This document shows, in pieces, positions 44,861-53,669 of a DNA stretch of 64,000 nt. The stretch is taken from positions 453,501 through 517,500 of the forward strand of contig NZ_CP119568.1 of the NCBI RefSeq assembly GCF_029277445.1, written 5' to 3'. Made by a program: the position numbers and the translations under genes. The stretch is from Pararhizobium qamdonense (GTDB lineage: Bacteria > Pseudomonadota > Alphaproteobacteria > Rhizobiales > Rhizobiaceae). Every line of letters starts with the position of its first letter. The first letter of the stretch is position 1. A model generated the notes under the pieces. The model was not told the DNA's origin, searched no databases, and was given only the letters and a program-made list of their open reading frames with translations.

Positions 44861-45310
44861 TCAATATGGGGAATTACACAGGCGCCTCGGCCCGTTGTAG
44901 GGCTGATAAGTATTGTCATATGCCCGGTAGCTGCGGTAACGGTTGGCGCACCACTCCACATGGCTCCCTCCGTATCGAACCGGCCGATCTGCAACCGCGC
45001 CCCCAATAATCGCGCCGGCGGCAAACGCACCCAACGGAAACCATACGCCGTTATATCGACGATACCCGCGGCGACGCTCGTAATATCCACGGTGGCCATT
45101 ATAGTAAGCCTCATTCCCACGACGGTAAAATCCGTCCCGTCGGCGCCAGTCACCATCGCGTCGGCGATATTGTACAACTTCAACATCTTGCCCGAGTTGA
45201 GCGATTTGAGTATGCCGAGGTCCCGTAAAAGCTCCTGCGGGCGAGAATGAGGTCGCGAACAATGCTACCGAAAGCGCGAGGGGTGCGATATTCAAACCTA
45301 ATATTTGCAT
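44861..45310 (-). CDS. BA14K family protein
   Basis: A 149-residue exported protein. The start at 45310 follows AAAGG and gives a signal peptide ([22 protein letters not shown]). An Arg/Tyr-rich region ([20 protein letters not shown]) and a short glycine-rich hydrophobic segment precede one BA14K motif, [19 protein letters not shown], near the C-terminus. An exact EcfG-type promoter and a copy of the recurring palindrome lie upstream, suggesting stress-induced expression. Confidence 0.87.
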   Translation of the reverse strand: MQILGLNIAPLALSVALFATSFSPAGAFTGPRHTQIAQLGQDVEVVQYRRRDGDWRRRDGFYRRGNEAYYNGHRGYYERRRGYRRYNGVWFPLGAFAAGAIIGGAVADRPVRYGGSHVEWCANRYRSYRAYDNTYQPYNGPRRLCNSPY

Positions 45311-45352
45311 CGTATTAGCCTTTCTATATGCCGTTTGCTTCACCGCCACTTG

Positions 45353-45377
45353 AACGACCCACTTCCGCCTATGTTCC
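45353..45377 (-). promoter_or_regulatory. EcfG-type general-stress promoter for BA14K gene
   Basis: Minus-strand GGAAC (45373-45377), 16-base spacer, CGTT (45353-45356): an exact consensus match 43 bases before the start codon. Confidence 0.65.
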
Positions 45378-45414
45378 TTAATTCCAGCGTCCGGGACCTT
45401 TGCGCTTCCGGCAC

Positions 45415-45428
45415 AAGACCTTAGTCCG
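45415..45428. promoter_or_regulatory. Recurring palindrome, copy 6 (AAGACCTTAGTCCG)
   Basis: Lies 37 bases upstream of the EcfG-type -35 box of the BA14K gene. Confidence 0.4.
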
Positions 45429-45794
45429 GTGCAGCATCGACCGATGCCCGCGACCTGTTAGTCGCCGGGCTCGACCCGAGCCGAAACGGATCCCACGTTG
45501 GTTACGAAAAAAATCATTGCAGAACTGCATGCCTTCCCAGACGCGCATTAGGCACTAGATTGGATGTAGAGACATGAAAGCGATATGAATGCCCGGCACC
45601 GAGGACGATTCAAAGCCAAAATGTGGTCGCGGAGGGCCCGACTCCGGGAAGTCGGGTACACCGCAAACAGGTCCTGACGAAGCCGAAAAGTCGCAGCCCT
45701 CGAGCGTTGAGGTATCTGCGCAATCAACCGATACAGTCATCCTTTCCACCGCGAAAGAGGATCTGTGGCCACCCTTTGGACAAAGCCGGCCAGC

Positions 45795-46592
45795 AGTTCA
45801 GCAAAGCGCGCCCTCGATGAAGAGGGAGAGACACGCGGTGTATCGCAGGCCGCGTTGGTCGCAATGACGCCCGATGGTGCAGTTGTCGCGATGGTGGGCG
45901 GACGCGACTATAAAGCCAGCCAGTTTAACCGCGCTGTCGCCGCCATGCGGCAGCCAGGGTTTACGTTCAAGCTGTTCGTATTCTATGCAGCCTTGAAAAA
46001 GGGCTTCACTCTTGGTGACCGGATTGACGATCGCTCAATCGAGATCGATGGCTGGTCGCCGGAAAACTCGAGCGGTAGATACCGTGGCCGTGTAACCCTT
46101 GCGGAAGCCTTCGCCCATTCCCTCAACGCCGCCACCGTTGCCTTGGCACAAGAGGTCGGAATCGAAAACGTCGCTGCCGCAGCCAGGGAACTTGGAATTT
46201 GATGCAGTTCTGACCAAAGGTCCAGCACTCGCCCTGGGCGAGTCAGAGGTCAATCTACTTGATTTGACAGGAGCGTACGCATCGGTGCGCTCCGGACGTT
46301 CGCCGATTGAGCCTTGGGGTGTTATCGATTTTCAGGGAGAAGCGCAGCCGCGCGCTTTCCGTATTGGACCGCGGATTGAACCTTTGGTGGATATTTCCGA
46401 GTACCAGCAGGACCTGATGACTTTGCTCCAGTTGGTCGTAGAACAAGGCACGGGGCGTGCGACATCCCTCGGCTTCTTTGGAGCTGGCAAGACAGGCACC
46501 AGTCAGAACAACAGGGATGCGTGGTTCGTGGGTTTCACAGAGCCTTTGGTTGCAGGTGTTTGGGTGGGCAACGACGATGGTACGCCAATGAG
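45795..46592 (+). pseudogene. Remnant of a class A penicillin-binding protein (transpeptidase domain)
   Basis: The reading KRALDEEGETRGVSQAALVA, then MTPDGAVVAMVGGRDYKASQ and FNRAVAAMRQPG is the transpeptidase domain of a PBP1-type enzyme. The catalytic Ser of the SxxK motif is replaced by Phe (PGFTFK), and a frameshift near 46200 moves the rest, including KTGTSQNN, to another frame. The glycosyltransferase half is absent, and an IS66 transposase fragment abuts the 3' end at about 46593. Not functional. Confidence 0.8.
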
Positions 46593-46593
46593 G

Positions 46594-47622
46594 GGCGTCG
46601 AATTGGCGAAGACGTCAGCGAAAAGCTCGACATTGTCCCCGCCCGGTTCCGTGTGCTGGTCGTGCGCCGCCCGAAGTATGCCTGTCGGGCCTGCGAGGAT
46701 GTCGTGGTTCAGGCTCCGGCTCCCTCCCGGCTGATCGAAGGCGGTATTCCGACCGAAGCAACCGTCGCCCAGGTTCTGGTCTCCAAGTATGCCGATCAGC
46801 TGCCATTGTACCGCCAAGCGCAAATCTGCAAGCGGCAAGGGGTCGATCTCGACCGCTCGACGCTTGCCGATTGGGGCGGCCGAGCCGCCTGGCACCTGCG
46901 GCCCGTTCATCAACGGCTGCTCGACCTTTTGAAGACATCATCCAAGCTCTTCGCCGACGAACGACGGCCCCGGTTCTTGATCCGGGACGGGGCAAAACCA
47001 AGACCGGCCAGCTCTGGGCGTATGCCCGCGATGACAGGCCTTAGCAGGGAACCGATCCGCCCGGCGTCGTCTATGTCTACGCGCCGGATCGCAAAGCCGA
47101 GCGTCCGATGGCCCATCTCGACGGCTTCGTCGGCATTCTTCAGGTAGACGGCTATAACGGCTATCGCCCGTTGGCTGCCAAGAACACCGTATCGCTGGCT
47201 TTCTGCTGGTTTCACGTTCGTCGGCGCTTTTACGAACTGGCGGCCGCCGGTCCCGCGCCTATTGCCACCGAGGTACTCAGACGCATTGCCGAATTCTACA
47301 AGATCGAAGACGAGATACGTGGCCGCACGCACACAGAGCGCAGCACCGCTCGGCAAGTAAAAAGCCGTCCGATCATGTCGAGCGATCCATCAGGGCGATT
47401 GCCCTCAATCGCAAGAACGCGCTGTTTGCAGGCTCCGATGCGGGGGCCGAGCACTGGGCGACCATCGCCTCGCTCGTCGAAACCGCAAAACTCAATGACG
47501 TTGTACCGCTTGGTTATCTCGCCGACGTGCTCACCAAAATAGTCAATGGCCATCCCAACAGCCAGCTCGAAGAGTTGTTGCCGTGGTCATATAGGACCGA
47601 TAAAATGGTCCCAATAGAATAA
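46594..47622 (+). pseudogene. Truncated IS66-family transposase (TnpC) remnant
   Basis: Fragments of IS66 TnpC appear in order: RRIGEDVSEKLDIVPARFRV with RRPKYACRACEDVV, YADQLPLYRQAQICKRQGVD, a broken LWAYARDD region, LDGFVGILQVDGYNGYRPLA, CWFHVRRRFYELA, and a final IALNRKNALFAGSDAGAEHW with ADVLTKIVNGHPNSQLEELL. The N-terminus is missing, frames shift at least twice and an internal stretch is deleted. Its 5' end is fused to the penicillin-binding protein remnant, marking an old insertion. Confidence 0.85.
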
Positions 47623-47625
47623 GAC

Positions 47626-47865
47626 GTGGAGTGCACCGTGACAGAGCAGAACATCTCATGGGAGCAGGACGGCATCGACACGGGCTGGTTCTTTGCGAAG
47701 AATATCGGATCAGTGAGAAGCAGCACCAGTTATCGATCTGGAGGCTGGTGGTTCCTTGCGAAGTGGCTGCCTGACACGGAAGAAAACGATATCGGTCCTT
47801 TTAAAAGCAAAACTGCCGCATTGGCAGAAGCGGAAAGGCTAGCTGCTCAGCAGCGCACAAAATAG
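47626..47865 (+). CDS. Hypothetical protein
   Basis: A 79-residue frame directly after the IS66 remnant, GTG start (alternative GTG at 47638). The sequence is Trp-rich in the middle (GGWWFLAKWLPDTEENDIGPF) with a helical Ala/Glu C-terminus (KTAALAEAERLAAQQ), resembling short proteins that flank rhizobial IS elements. No function known. Confidence 0.45.
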   Translation: MECTVTEQNISWEQDGIDTGWFFAKNIGSVRSSTSYRSGGWWFLAKWLPDTEENDIGPFKSKTAALAEAERLAAQQRTK

Positions 47866-48188
47866 CTGGACACGCTGACGTCAGCTCCCGTGGCCCCAGA
47901 ACAGCGCTCTGATGTCCGTTGTCAATGCTTTGAGCGCGAGGAAACTACCGTTCCGGAGAAACGGCCGTTCATGTTGATGATCGCACATGGGTGGAGGCGG
48001 AACTCAAGGACGTCGGTGATCAAGCTCTGATGCGCGGGTTGGCTACCGCATTCCCGATTGTGCGTCCGGGGCTATTCCGATCTTACTGCGGGCGTCGGTC
48101 GAATGCCGGCCACAAAGCGTCTGACGGGTGTTCCCCTGCCGGTGTTCCGCCCCCGCCCATGCGCGAGGTGCAAGTTCAATGCTGCGAT
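47866..48188. other. Gap before IS110 transposase
   Basis: No supported gene. It probably holds one end of the IS110 element; IS110 elements lack clear terminal inverted repeats, so the boundary cannot be placed. Confidence 0.4.
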
Positions 48189-49304
48189 CTACGATCTGAT
48201 CGACTGCGCCTCCCTTGCAACGGCCCACATGAAGCCACTGAGCTCGCGGGCAATGGCGGTACAAACCACCGTCGTTCGCTTTCCCCGTCCGGTCAACGTT
48301 CGGTAACGAGCCGTCAACCGGCTCTGAGCCTTCCATGCTATCTCCCGCACTTTCGGAGGCGCTTGCTCCAGATGGTACAGCTTCCTCGCGCCAACCTTCG
48401 GCGGATGGCGATATGTCCAAGCGCTTTCGACCAGCATGTGCCGAACCCGACCGTTGCCTGCCTTGGTGATTGAGCCCCGCCTGACCGTCTCACCCGTTGA
48501 TCGCTCACCAGGAACCAAGCCGAGATAGCCCATCAATTGGCGCGGACTTTCAAATCGGGTCACGTCGCCAACCTCCGTGGCGAAGGTGACCGCGACGATC
48601 AAATCGACCCCTCGCAACGTCTGCAGAGCTCGAACGACTGGGGCCAGCGACCAGGTCGGAATGAATTCCTCGATCACCTTTTCCATCCGTTCGACGCGCT
48701 CTTTCGAGACGCGCACGGCCTCGACCATTTCCTGAAGTGCTATTTGATGCGCCGGATGGTCGAACTGCTGCTCCTGCAGCCAACGCAGGTAGCGCATCGT
48801 CCAGCCCTTCTTGCGTGGATAGATGCGACTATGCTTGAGCATGAAGGCACTTATCTGTTGCCGGTGAACCCGTAATGTCTCGACAGCAGCAGCCCGAGCA
48901 CGAACAAGATCACGCATAGCTTCATGGCCCTCGTCGGGAACCCACACCGCTGTGAGCTCGCCGGCCCTCAATAGCCGGGCGAGCGCGAGTGCATCTCGAC
49001 GGTTCGTCTTCACCCTGTCGCCAGGTTTCCTCGGAATCAATGACGGGGCGACAACCACGCATTCATGGCCAAGGGATTGGATCAGCCGATGGAGGCCATA
49101 ACCCGTCGGGCCCGCTTCATAGCAGAAATGCACGTAATCAAACTTCGCGGCTATTCGCTGAATTATGCGGCGCATGCTGACATCAGATGCATCAACCTCG
49201 CCGAAATAGCGAACCTCTCCGTCCCGTCCAGATTCGGCAACAGCAATCGCATTCTTCAATTTGGCAACATCGATTCCGACAAAAGCTTCTCTATACTCTG
49301 CCAC
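48189..49304 (-). CDS. IS110-family transposase
   Basis: A 371-residue DEDD-type transposase. It starts with GTG after GGAGG and opens with the first Asp motif FVGIDVAKLKNAIAV, continues with CYEAGPTGYGLHRLIQ and KTNRRDALALARLLRAGELT, and has the C-terminal transposase_20 domain (LQTLRGVDLIVAVTFATEVG, FESPRQLMGYLGLVPGE, GSITKAGNGRVRHMLVE). It appears intact. A large plus-strand frame opposite its 3' half is a shadow. Confidence 0.93.
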   Translation of the reverse strand: MAEYREAFVGIDVAKLKNAIAVAESGRDGEVRYFGEVDASDVSMRRIIQRIAAKFDYVHFCYEAGPTGYGLHRLIQSLGHECVVVAPSLIPRKPGDRVKTNRRDALALARLLRAGELTAVWVPDEGHEAMRDLVRARAAAVETLRVHRQQISAFMLKHSRIYPRKKGWTMRYLRWLQEQQFDHPAHQIALQEMVEAVRVSKERVERMEKVIEEFIPTWSLAPVVRALQTLRGVDLIVAVTFATEVGDVTRFESPRQLMGYLGLVPGERSTGETVRRGSITKAGNGRVRHMLVESAWTYRHPPKVGARKLYHLEQAPPKVREIAWKAQSRLTARYRTLTGRGKRTTVVCTAIARELSGFMWAVAREAQSIRS

Positions 49305-49605
49305 GGCTCGTCCTCCTGTGATGAGGATCGGCTCGGCCCGTCCGAGCAACCCTCGGAAGACCAGTGTAGGACGAGCCACCCCAGGCGCGAAGACGGACAT
49401 ACGGTCTTACCCCAGTTCACCTGGATGCTCGCGCTATCGTGGCCCTCAATGGATGTCTCTGACGATGTATGCTGGAGCATGATGGAAGCACCGGAAGTCA
49501 GGAGTTCGTGAGCTCATCTTTATCTATCGGGGAGATTCCGACGCCATAGTCGAGATTGGCACAAATCGTCTGCTGCCTCGAATGTCGGTGACCTGCCACT
49601 GAACT

Positions 49606-49791
49606 TTAACTAGCCGCGGTTAGAGCCTTGGCGGCTTTGAATACGCCAAATGGCGCGGTGAGAACAACCGGTGGAAATGCGAATCTTTCATTTTGCATAG
49701 CGTTGGAGCCGGTTGCGGCGATGGTCACGGCATAGTCTGCTGGGTCTGATAGCCGTGCTGCACGGAAAGGCAGCGAGCTTAAGGGCATCAC
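49606..49791 (-). CDS. Hypothetical small protein
   Basis: A 61-residue frame starting in the stop codon of the upstream gene (ATGA, 49788-49791), which suggests coupling. It is Ala-rich with no recognised motif. Low confidence alone, raised by the overlap. Confidence 0.4.
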   Translation of the reverse strand: MMPLSSLPFRAARLSDPADYAVTIAATGSNAMQNERFAFPPVVLTAPFGVFKAAKALTAAS

Positions 49792-50090
49792 CTTTCCTCA
49801 ATGGCTTGTGTGATCCGCGCGATTTCAGGCAACAGGTCATTAGTCGACGATGGCGGTTCCTTCACCGAGGGGGAAACCGCGCTTGCACTGTCCGCACCAC
49901 CCCACTTTCGTCGACGCCGTTCATCCCGAACACCCTGATACAGCCTACGCATTTCCTTCATGTCGATTTCGCGGTGGATCCAACGTTCCGCCAGCGATAA
50001 GAAGTCCGCATCATCCTCGATCGGGCGTCCAGCGATGCCCTCGCTGATGATCAGCTTTCGGATCGTTGATCGTCGGCTCTCTAAGCTCAT
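49788..50090 (-). CDS. Hypothetical Arg/Glu-rich protein
   Basis: A 100-residue protein (MSLESRRSTIRKLIISEGIA...) that resembles small antitoxin-like or phage-type helical proteins: IHREIDMKEMRRLYQGVRDERRRRK. GAGG precedes the ATG. A Rho-independent terminator stands 14 bases upstream of the start, on the same strand. No family is recognised. Confidence 0.5.
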   Translation of the reverse strand: MSLESRRSTIRKLIISEGIAGRPIEDDADFLSLAERWIHREIDMKEMRRLYQGVRDERRRRKWGGADSASAVSPSVKEPPSSTNDLLPEIARITQAIEER

Positions 50091-50104
50091 GGATACCTCA
50101 TAGA

Positions 50105-50127
50105 CAAAAAAGCCCGCCGGGGCGGGC
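50105..50127 (-). terminator. Rho-independent terminator immediately upstream of a start codon
   Basis: On the minus strand GCCCGCC-CC-GGCGGGC is followed by TTTTTT. A second palindrome, GCGGGCCCGC (50122-50131), overlaps it and could form a competing structure. It either ends an upstream minus-strand transcript or acts as an attenuator for the gene at 50090. Confidence 0.65.
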
Positions 50128-50770
50128 CCGCGCTTCCCTTGTCCGAGAAAGTATCAGACGAACCTCCGTTTTGCACCTTTTAGGATCGCAGAGTCTTTGC
50201 CCAGCGGGGTGAAGGTTGCATTTGCAGTAACTTAGGCGTGCCTAGTGTCGTGCAGCGCAACGGTTTCTGTGTACCCAAACTGTTCAGCCTAAGACTTGGA
50301 GGGCAACTTAATGGACGATCTCGTCGCGCTCAACAGGCTATGCCGAGGAAGTCAGGTCAGCATCGAGCGCGACGGTGCTTCCCTGACCTCATCACCCTCG
50401 GCGATGATGCCTGGATCGCGTCGCTGGTTTTAACGCGTATTGCCCGATTGTCCGCGCAGCTTGGATAATCATGTCGGCCCTGCAATTGATTGCCCTAATC
50501 AATGCTCCAGGCGAAGTTCTAATGCGATGCTCTGTCGCTCACGCCGCCGCCGTAACATATTAAGAAAGGCATCATCATATCGAGGCGAAAGACGCCGCCA
50601 TCCCCATAGTCACTCCCTCCAATGTTGAAGCGACACCGACCTCCTCAGATATTGGCCCTATGCATAACCTTTATGGCGACGGGTTTGTTGCCGACCCATT
50701 CAGCTTACGCGCTCGGTCTGTTCAGTTCCAAGGACTTCTTGTCAGATCTTTGGAACGATCCGACTCTAAT
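50128..50770. other. Gap without a supported gene
   Basis: Short plus-strand frames (for example near 50238-50468) lack ribosome sites and domains. If the terminator at 50105 ends a minus-strand transcript, a small RNA could start in this gap, but no promoter was recognised. Confidence 0.35.
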
Positions 50771-50772
50771 GT

Positions 50773-50786
50773 AGGACTTTGGTCTA
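50773..50786. promoter_or_regulatory. Recurring palindrome, copy 7 (AGGACTTTGGTCTA)
   Basis: Sits inside GTAGGACTTTGGTCTAC, 49 bases upstream of the EcfG-type -35 box of the following operon. Confidence 0.4.
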
Positions 50787-50835
50787 CGACACGTAAGGCA
50801 TAGGTCTCGGTGGCGGTTCGACGGCCTGTTGTACT

Positions 50836-50860
50836 GGAACTATATAATATCAGGCGTGTT
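50836..50860 (+). promoter_or_regulatory. EcfG-type general-stress promoter for PepSY/YflT-like operon
   Basis: GGAAC (50836-50840), 16-base spacer, TGTT (50857-50860), one base from the CGTT consensus, 42 bases before the start codon. Confidence 0.5.
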
Positions 50861-50902
50861 GTGATCGCCAGGATCAACCAACGATCCCAACAGGAGAACC
50901 TC

Positions 50903-51211
50903 ATGAAAAAACTTCTCATCGCAACAGCGGCCATCGCCTTTTCCGCGACCTCGCTATTTGCACAGGAAACCAAGCCGGACGGCGATAACCCGGTCGTCGC
51001 CACACCTTCCGAGCAGAACGCAAGCGCACCCGTCGAAGGGGCGAACAGCTTCACGGAAGATCAGGCAAAAGAGCGCATTACCGAAGCCGGTTATGCCGGC
51101 GTCACCGAGCTGAAGCTCGACGACAAGGGAGTTTGGCAGGGCAAGGCGACCAAGGACGGCAAGGCCATAGTGGTGTCATTGGACTACCAGGGCAACGTCG
51201 TCGCCAAGTAA
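50903..51211 (+). CDS. Exported PepSY-like protein
   Basis: A 102-residue periplasmic protein. The start after AGGAG gives a Sec signal (LLIATAAIAFSATSLFA, cut near QET). The mature part has a PepSY-like unit (DQAKERITEAGYAGVTELKL, then DDKGVWQGKATKDGKAIVVSLDYQG). Such small proteins are frequent in Rhizobiales stress regulons. It is 33 bases upstream of the glycine-zipper stress protein gene and shares its promoter. Confidence 0.83.
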   Translation: MKKLLIATAAIAFSATSLFAQETKPDGDNPVVATPSEQNASAPVEGANSFTEDQAKERITEAGYAGVTELKLDDKGVWQGKATKDGKAIVVSLDYQGNVVAK

Positions 51212-51244
51212 GCGCGATCAAGAACAATAACGAGGAGAAACACC

Positions 51245-51865
51245 ATGACGAAAACAGTGACAGGTCTTTTCGACAACTACTCTGATGCGACCTCAGCAGT
51301 GGATCAGCTCAAGGCGGCAGGTATTTCCGACAGTGACATCAGCATCGTCTCTAACAATTCGGACGGACGCTACAACGACGACGACAATGACAATGATGTC
51401 GCCGAGGATGCAGGAACAGGGGCAGGGATCGGCGCTGCCGTTGGCGGCGTAGGCGGTCTTCTGACTGGTCTTGGCATTATGGCCATCCCAGGCGTCGGCC
51501 CGGTCGTTGCCGCAGGTTGGCTTGCCGCCACGGCTGCCGGCGCTGTTGCCGGCGCGGTCGTCGGTGGTGCGGCGGGCGGCATCGTAGGAGCTCTGACGGA
51601 GTCCGGCGTCGACGAACGAGACGCCCATGTTTACGCTGAAGGTGTGCGTCGTGGCGGTACCCTCGTCACGGCTAAGGTCAATGATGCCCGTGCCACCGAG
51701 GCAGAAGCCATTCTCAAGCGTTCGAACTGGGTCGATCTTTCGGCGCGGCGTACTGCTTATGAAGGTCAGGGTTGGACAGCCTTCGACGACAGCGCCAATC
51801 CTTACTCAAAGGCGGAAATCGATGAGGAGCGCGCGCGTTATGCGGGCCGCGCATCATCTGTTTAA
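51245..51865 (+). CDS. General-stress protein 17M/YflT-like with glycine-zipper
   Basis: A 206-residue protein. The N-terminal part (TVTGLFDNYSDATSAVDQLKAAGISDSDIS) and the VKVNDARATEAEAIL-like later part match the YflT/GSP17M heat-induced domain. Between them is a long glycine-zipper hydrophobic stretch (GIGAAVGGVGGLLTGLG and onwards to GIVGAL) that may insert in membranes. An Asp/Asn-rich linker precedes it. The operon has an EcfG-type promoter, fitting a stress role. Confidence 0.82.
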   Translation: MTKTVTGLFDNYSDATSAVDQLKAAGISDSDISIVSNNSDGRYNDDDNDNDVAEDAGTGAGIGAAVGGVGGLLTGLGIMAIPGVGPVVAAGWLAATAAGAVAGAVVGGAAGGIVGALTESGVDERDAHVYAEGVRRGGTLVTAKVNDARATEAEAILKRSNWVDLSARRTAYEGQGWTAFDDSANPYSKAEIDEERARYAGRASSV

Positions 51866-51890
51866 TCCAGATTGTTTGAAGTTTAAGCGA

Positions 51891-51911
51891 ATGGGGCCTG
51901 ATCGGCCCCGT
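51891..51911 (+). terminator. Terminator-like hairpin
   Basis: GGGGCC-TGATC-GGCCCC with two further weak pairs, 26 bases after the YflT-like stop. No T run follows. Confidence 0.5.
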
Positions 51912-51913
51912 TC

Positions 51914-52470
51914 GTGCGCACGGAGGTTTTCCTCCCATAAAGAACGCCACCAATGTAGCGCCTTTCAGCATTGTTCAAAGCACGCGGCTGGCACAATGAG
52001 GCCTGTTTAGGTGGCTGGCGAAGCTTCCTGCAATATTCGCTGATCTTTGATTGCAAACAATATTCACCTCGTCATATGGCCAGTTTCGCCTATCTCCCGT
52101 CTTGGAGAATCGGTGACGGCGCTTGATCCGAAATGCATACTTTCTGCCGCGTTGGTTCGACGGCGGCAAGACTTCTAAGCAGGCTTGCGTGAAATTCGGG
52201 ACAATGTGGGGGTTGACGAGCTGGAAACTGGCGCCGGCAGAGGCGAAAAAAATAAGAATTTTTCTGGCGGCGCTCTTGGATATGAAATTGTCGAAAACCA
52301 AATCGATTGACGCCAGCCGCTGAAGACGCTTAGTCACCGCACTCGGCGCTAGGGGTAGATCTTTGGCTTCTTGCTCGAAGCACCCAGAAGCGGGCAGTCT
52401 GCCACCAGCCCCAAACTAGACATTCTAGAGAGGCATGTTTTCGGCTTGTCATGAATTTAGTTGCGAGGGA
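51914..52470. other. Gap without a supported gene
   Basis: Overlapping frames on both strands (51975-52337 minus, 52123-52323 plus) give no recognised protein and have no clear start signals. Confidence 0.35.
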
Positions 52471-52629
52471 TTACTTGGACATCGGTGAGCATGGCATTTG
52501 ATTGAGGTGTGCAAATGCCATAACCATGGACGTGGGCACACCCACCACGGCTGCGATCCAGATCGCGGCAGCCGTAATTTTGCGGGACCGCGCTCGTCTT
52601 GCGCGTTTGTCATTCCACTCATAACCCAT
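52471..52629 (-). CDS. Small single-pass membrane protein (52 aa)
   Basis: Frame MGYEWNDKRARRARSRKITA continues into a membrane helix (AAAIWIAAVVGVPTSMVMAF) and a short tail ending CSPMSK. GGAG lies six bases before the ATG. Basic residues before the helix predict an N-in orientation. No family known. Confidence 0.55.
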   Translation of the reverse strand: MGYEWNDKRARRARSRKITAAAIWIAAVVGVPTSMVMAFAHLNQMPCSPMSK

Positions 52630-52795
52630 CGGTATCTCCGCCACCTGCGGGAAATCACACTGTCACTTGAGAGAGTCGAGTTTGCCATAGTTCCCAAAGG
52701 GATCTCGAACAGGCCACGTCGCAAATTTCGAAGCTGTCTGCTTCGGGTGAAAAACGATCGGTACGGCATGATGTGTGCGTGAATGCTAATATAAT

Positions 52796-53280
52796 TTAAT
52801 GTGTAAGTATCTTTCTCACAGGTGATGTTATAAGGGGAATGCCGGCGGCTTCGAAGCGCTCGATCACACTGGCTTCCACGCCCCAGGTCATCGGACTGAC
52901 GAAGCCTTCCGGTGGCGGCGGTGAGTAGGCAGAGCTGATCCTGAGTATCTGCGCCACGAGGGTGGGATCGCCGGGGCTACATCGCCTGGCCTGGTTGCGG
53001 ACATGGCGCCGAAGATCGAGACGACGACGTCAAATTCCCCATCTTCGAGGTTGACCAGATCGCTCGCGTCGCCCTCTTCGAAGCGAATGCTGGAATGCTG
53101 TAGGACCTTGGCACGGTCATTGCCGGCGGCGACAAGCTTGACCATGTTCTGGACATACGCTGGTCGAAGGCCTTGTCTCGGCGAGCAATGAGGGTCCATC
53201 ATGCGCAACGGCGTGAGCGTACCGCGCCGGTGCGGACGACGAAGCAAGGGTCACCTTCGTCCTGGATTGCAGCACCGGGC
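52796..53280 (-). pseudogene. Remnant of a class I SAM-dependent methyltransferase
   Basis: Minus-strand pieces read NMVKLVAAGNDRAKVLQHSS, IRFEEGDASDLVNLEDGEFD, VVVSIFGAM, then in another frame DPTLVAQILRISSAYSPPPP and SVIERFEAAGI. These follow the order of a small-molecule methyltransferase, with the glycine-rich SAM loop lost and an internal deletion. Not functional. Confidence 0.65.
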
Positions 53281-53630
53281 AACTATTGTTCCTCGTTGAG
53301 GAGCGCGCCGTGCGGCTAGCGAGGCGGAGGGCAAGCTACTGTCGCCAGCGCTGCCTTTGCCGATGTGCTTGTGGCGACCATAATCACACGACGCTGCCGG
53401 AGCTTTGGACGCTGACCGACGCACTTCCCGTTGGCTCTATACCCCGCCGTCTGTTCAAGGTAGGTTCCTGTGGTGCGCGACCGCAGAGGCAAACAATTGG
53501 GGCGGTGCGGCAGTCGATCCGTGCACCGACATGTTGTAGTAGTCTGGGGGCGTTGGAGGTAAATTCGATCCTAAAGCCGCAGGTAGACGATGAGATGGCT
53601 GCCGACAGCCTTCCGCACAGGAGTAAAGAA
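53281..53630. other. Gap upstream of the oxidase cluster
   Basis: No supported gene. It should contain the promoter for the oxidase cluster, but no confident elements were recognised. Confidence 0.35.
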
Positions 53631-53669
53631 ATGAGTGTCGCAACACCCGCTTTTCCGGCTTCGACGTGA
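53631..53669 (+). other. 12-codon leader ORF overlapping the CtaG start
   Basis: AGGAG precedes ATG 53631, which opens MSVATPAFPAST and stops at TGA 53667-53669. The CtaG gene starts at GTG 53666, overlapping that stop and with no ribosome site of its own. Translation of the leader probably couples to CtaG. Confidence 0.45.
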
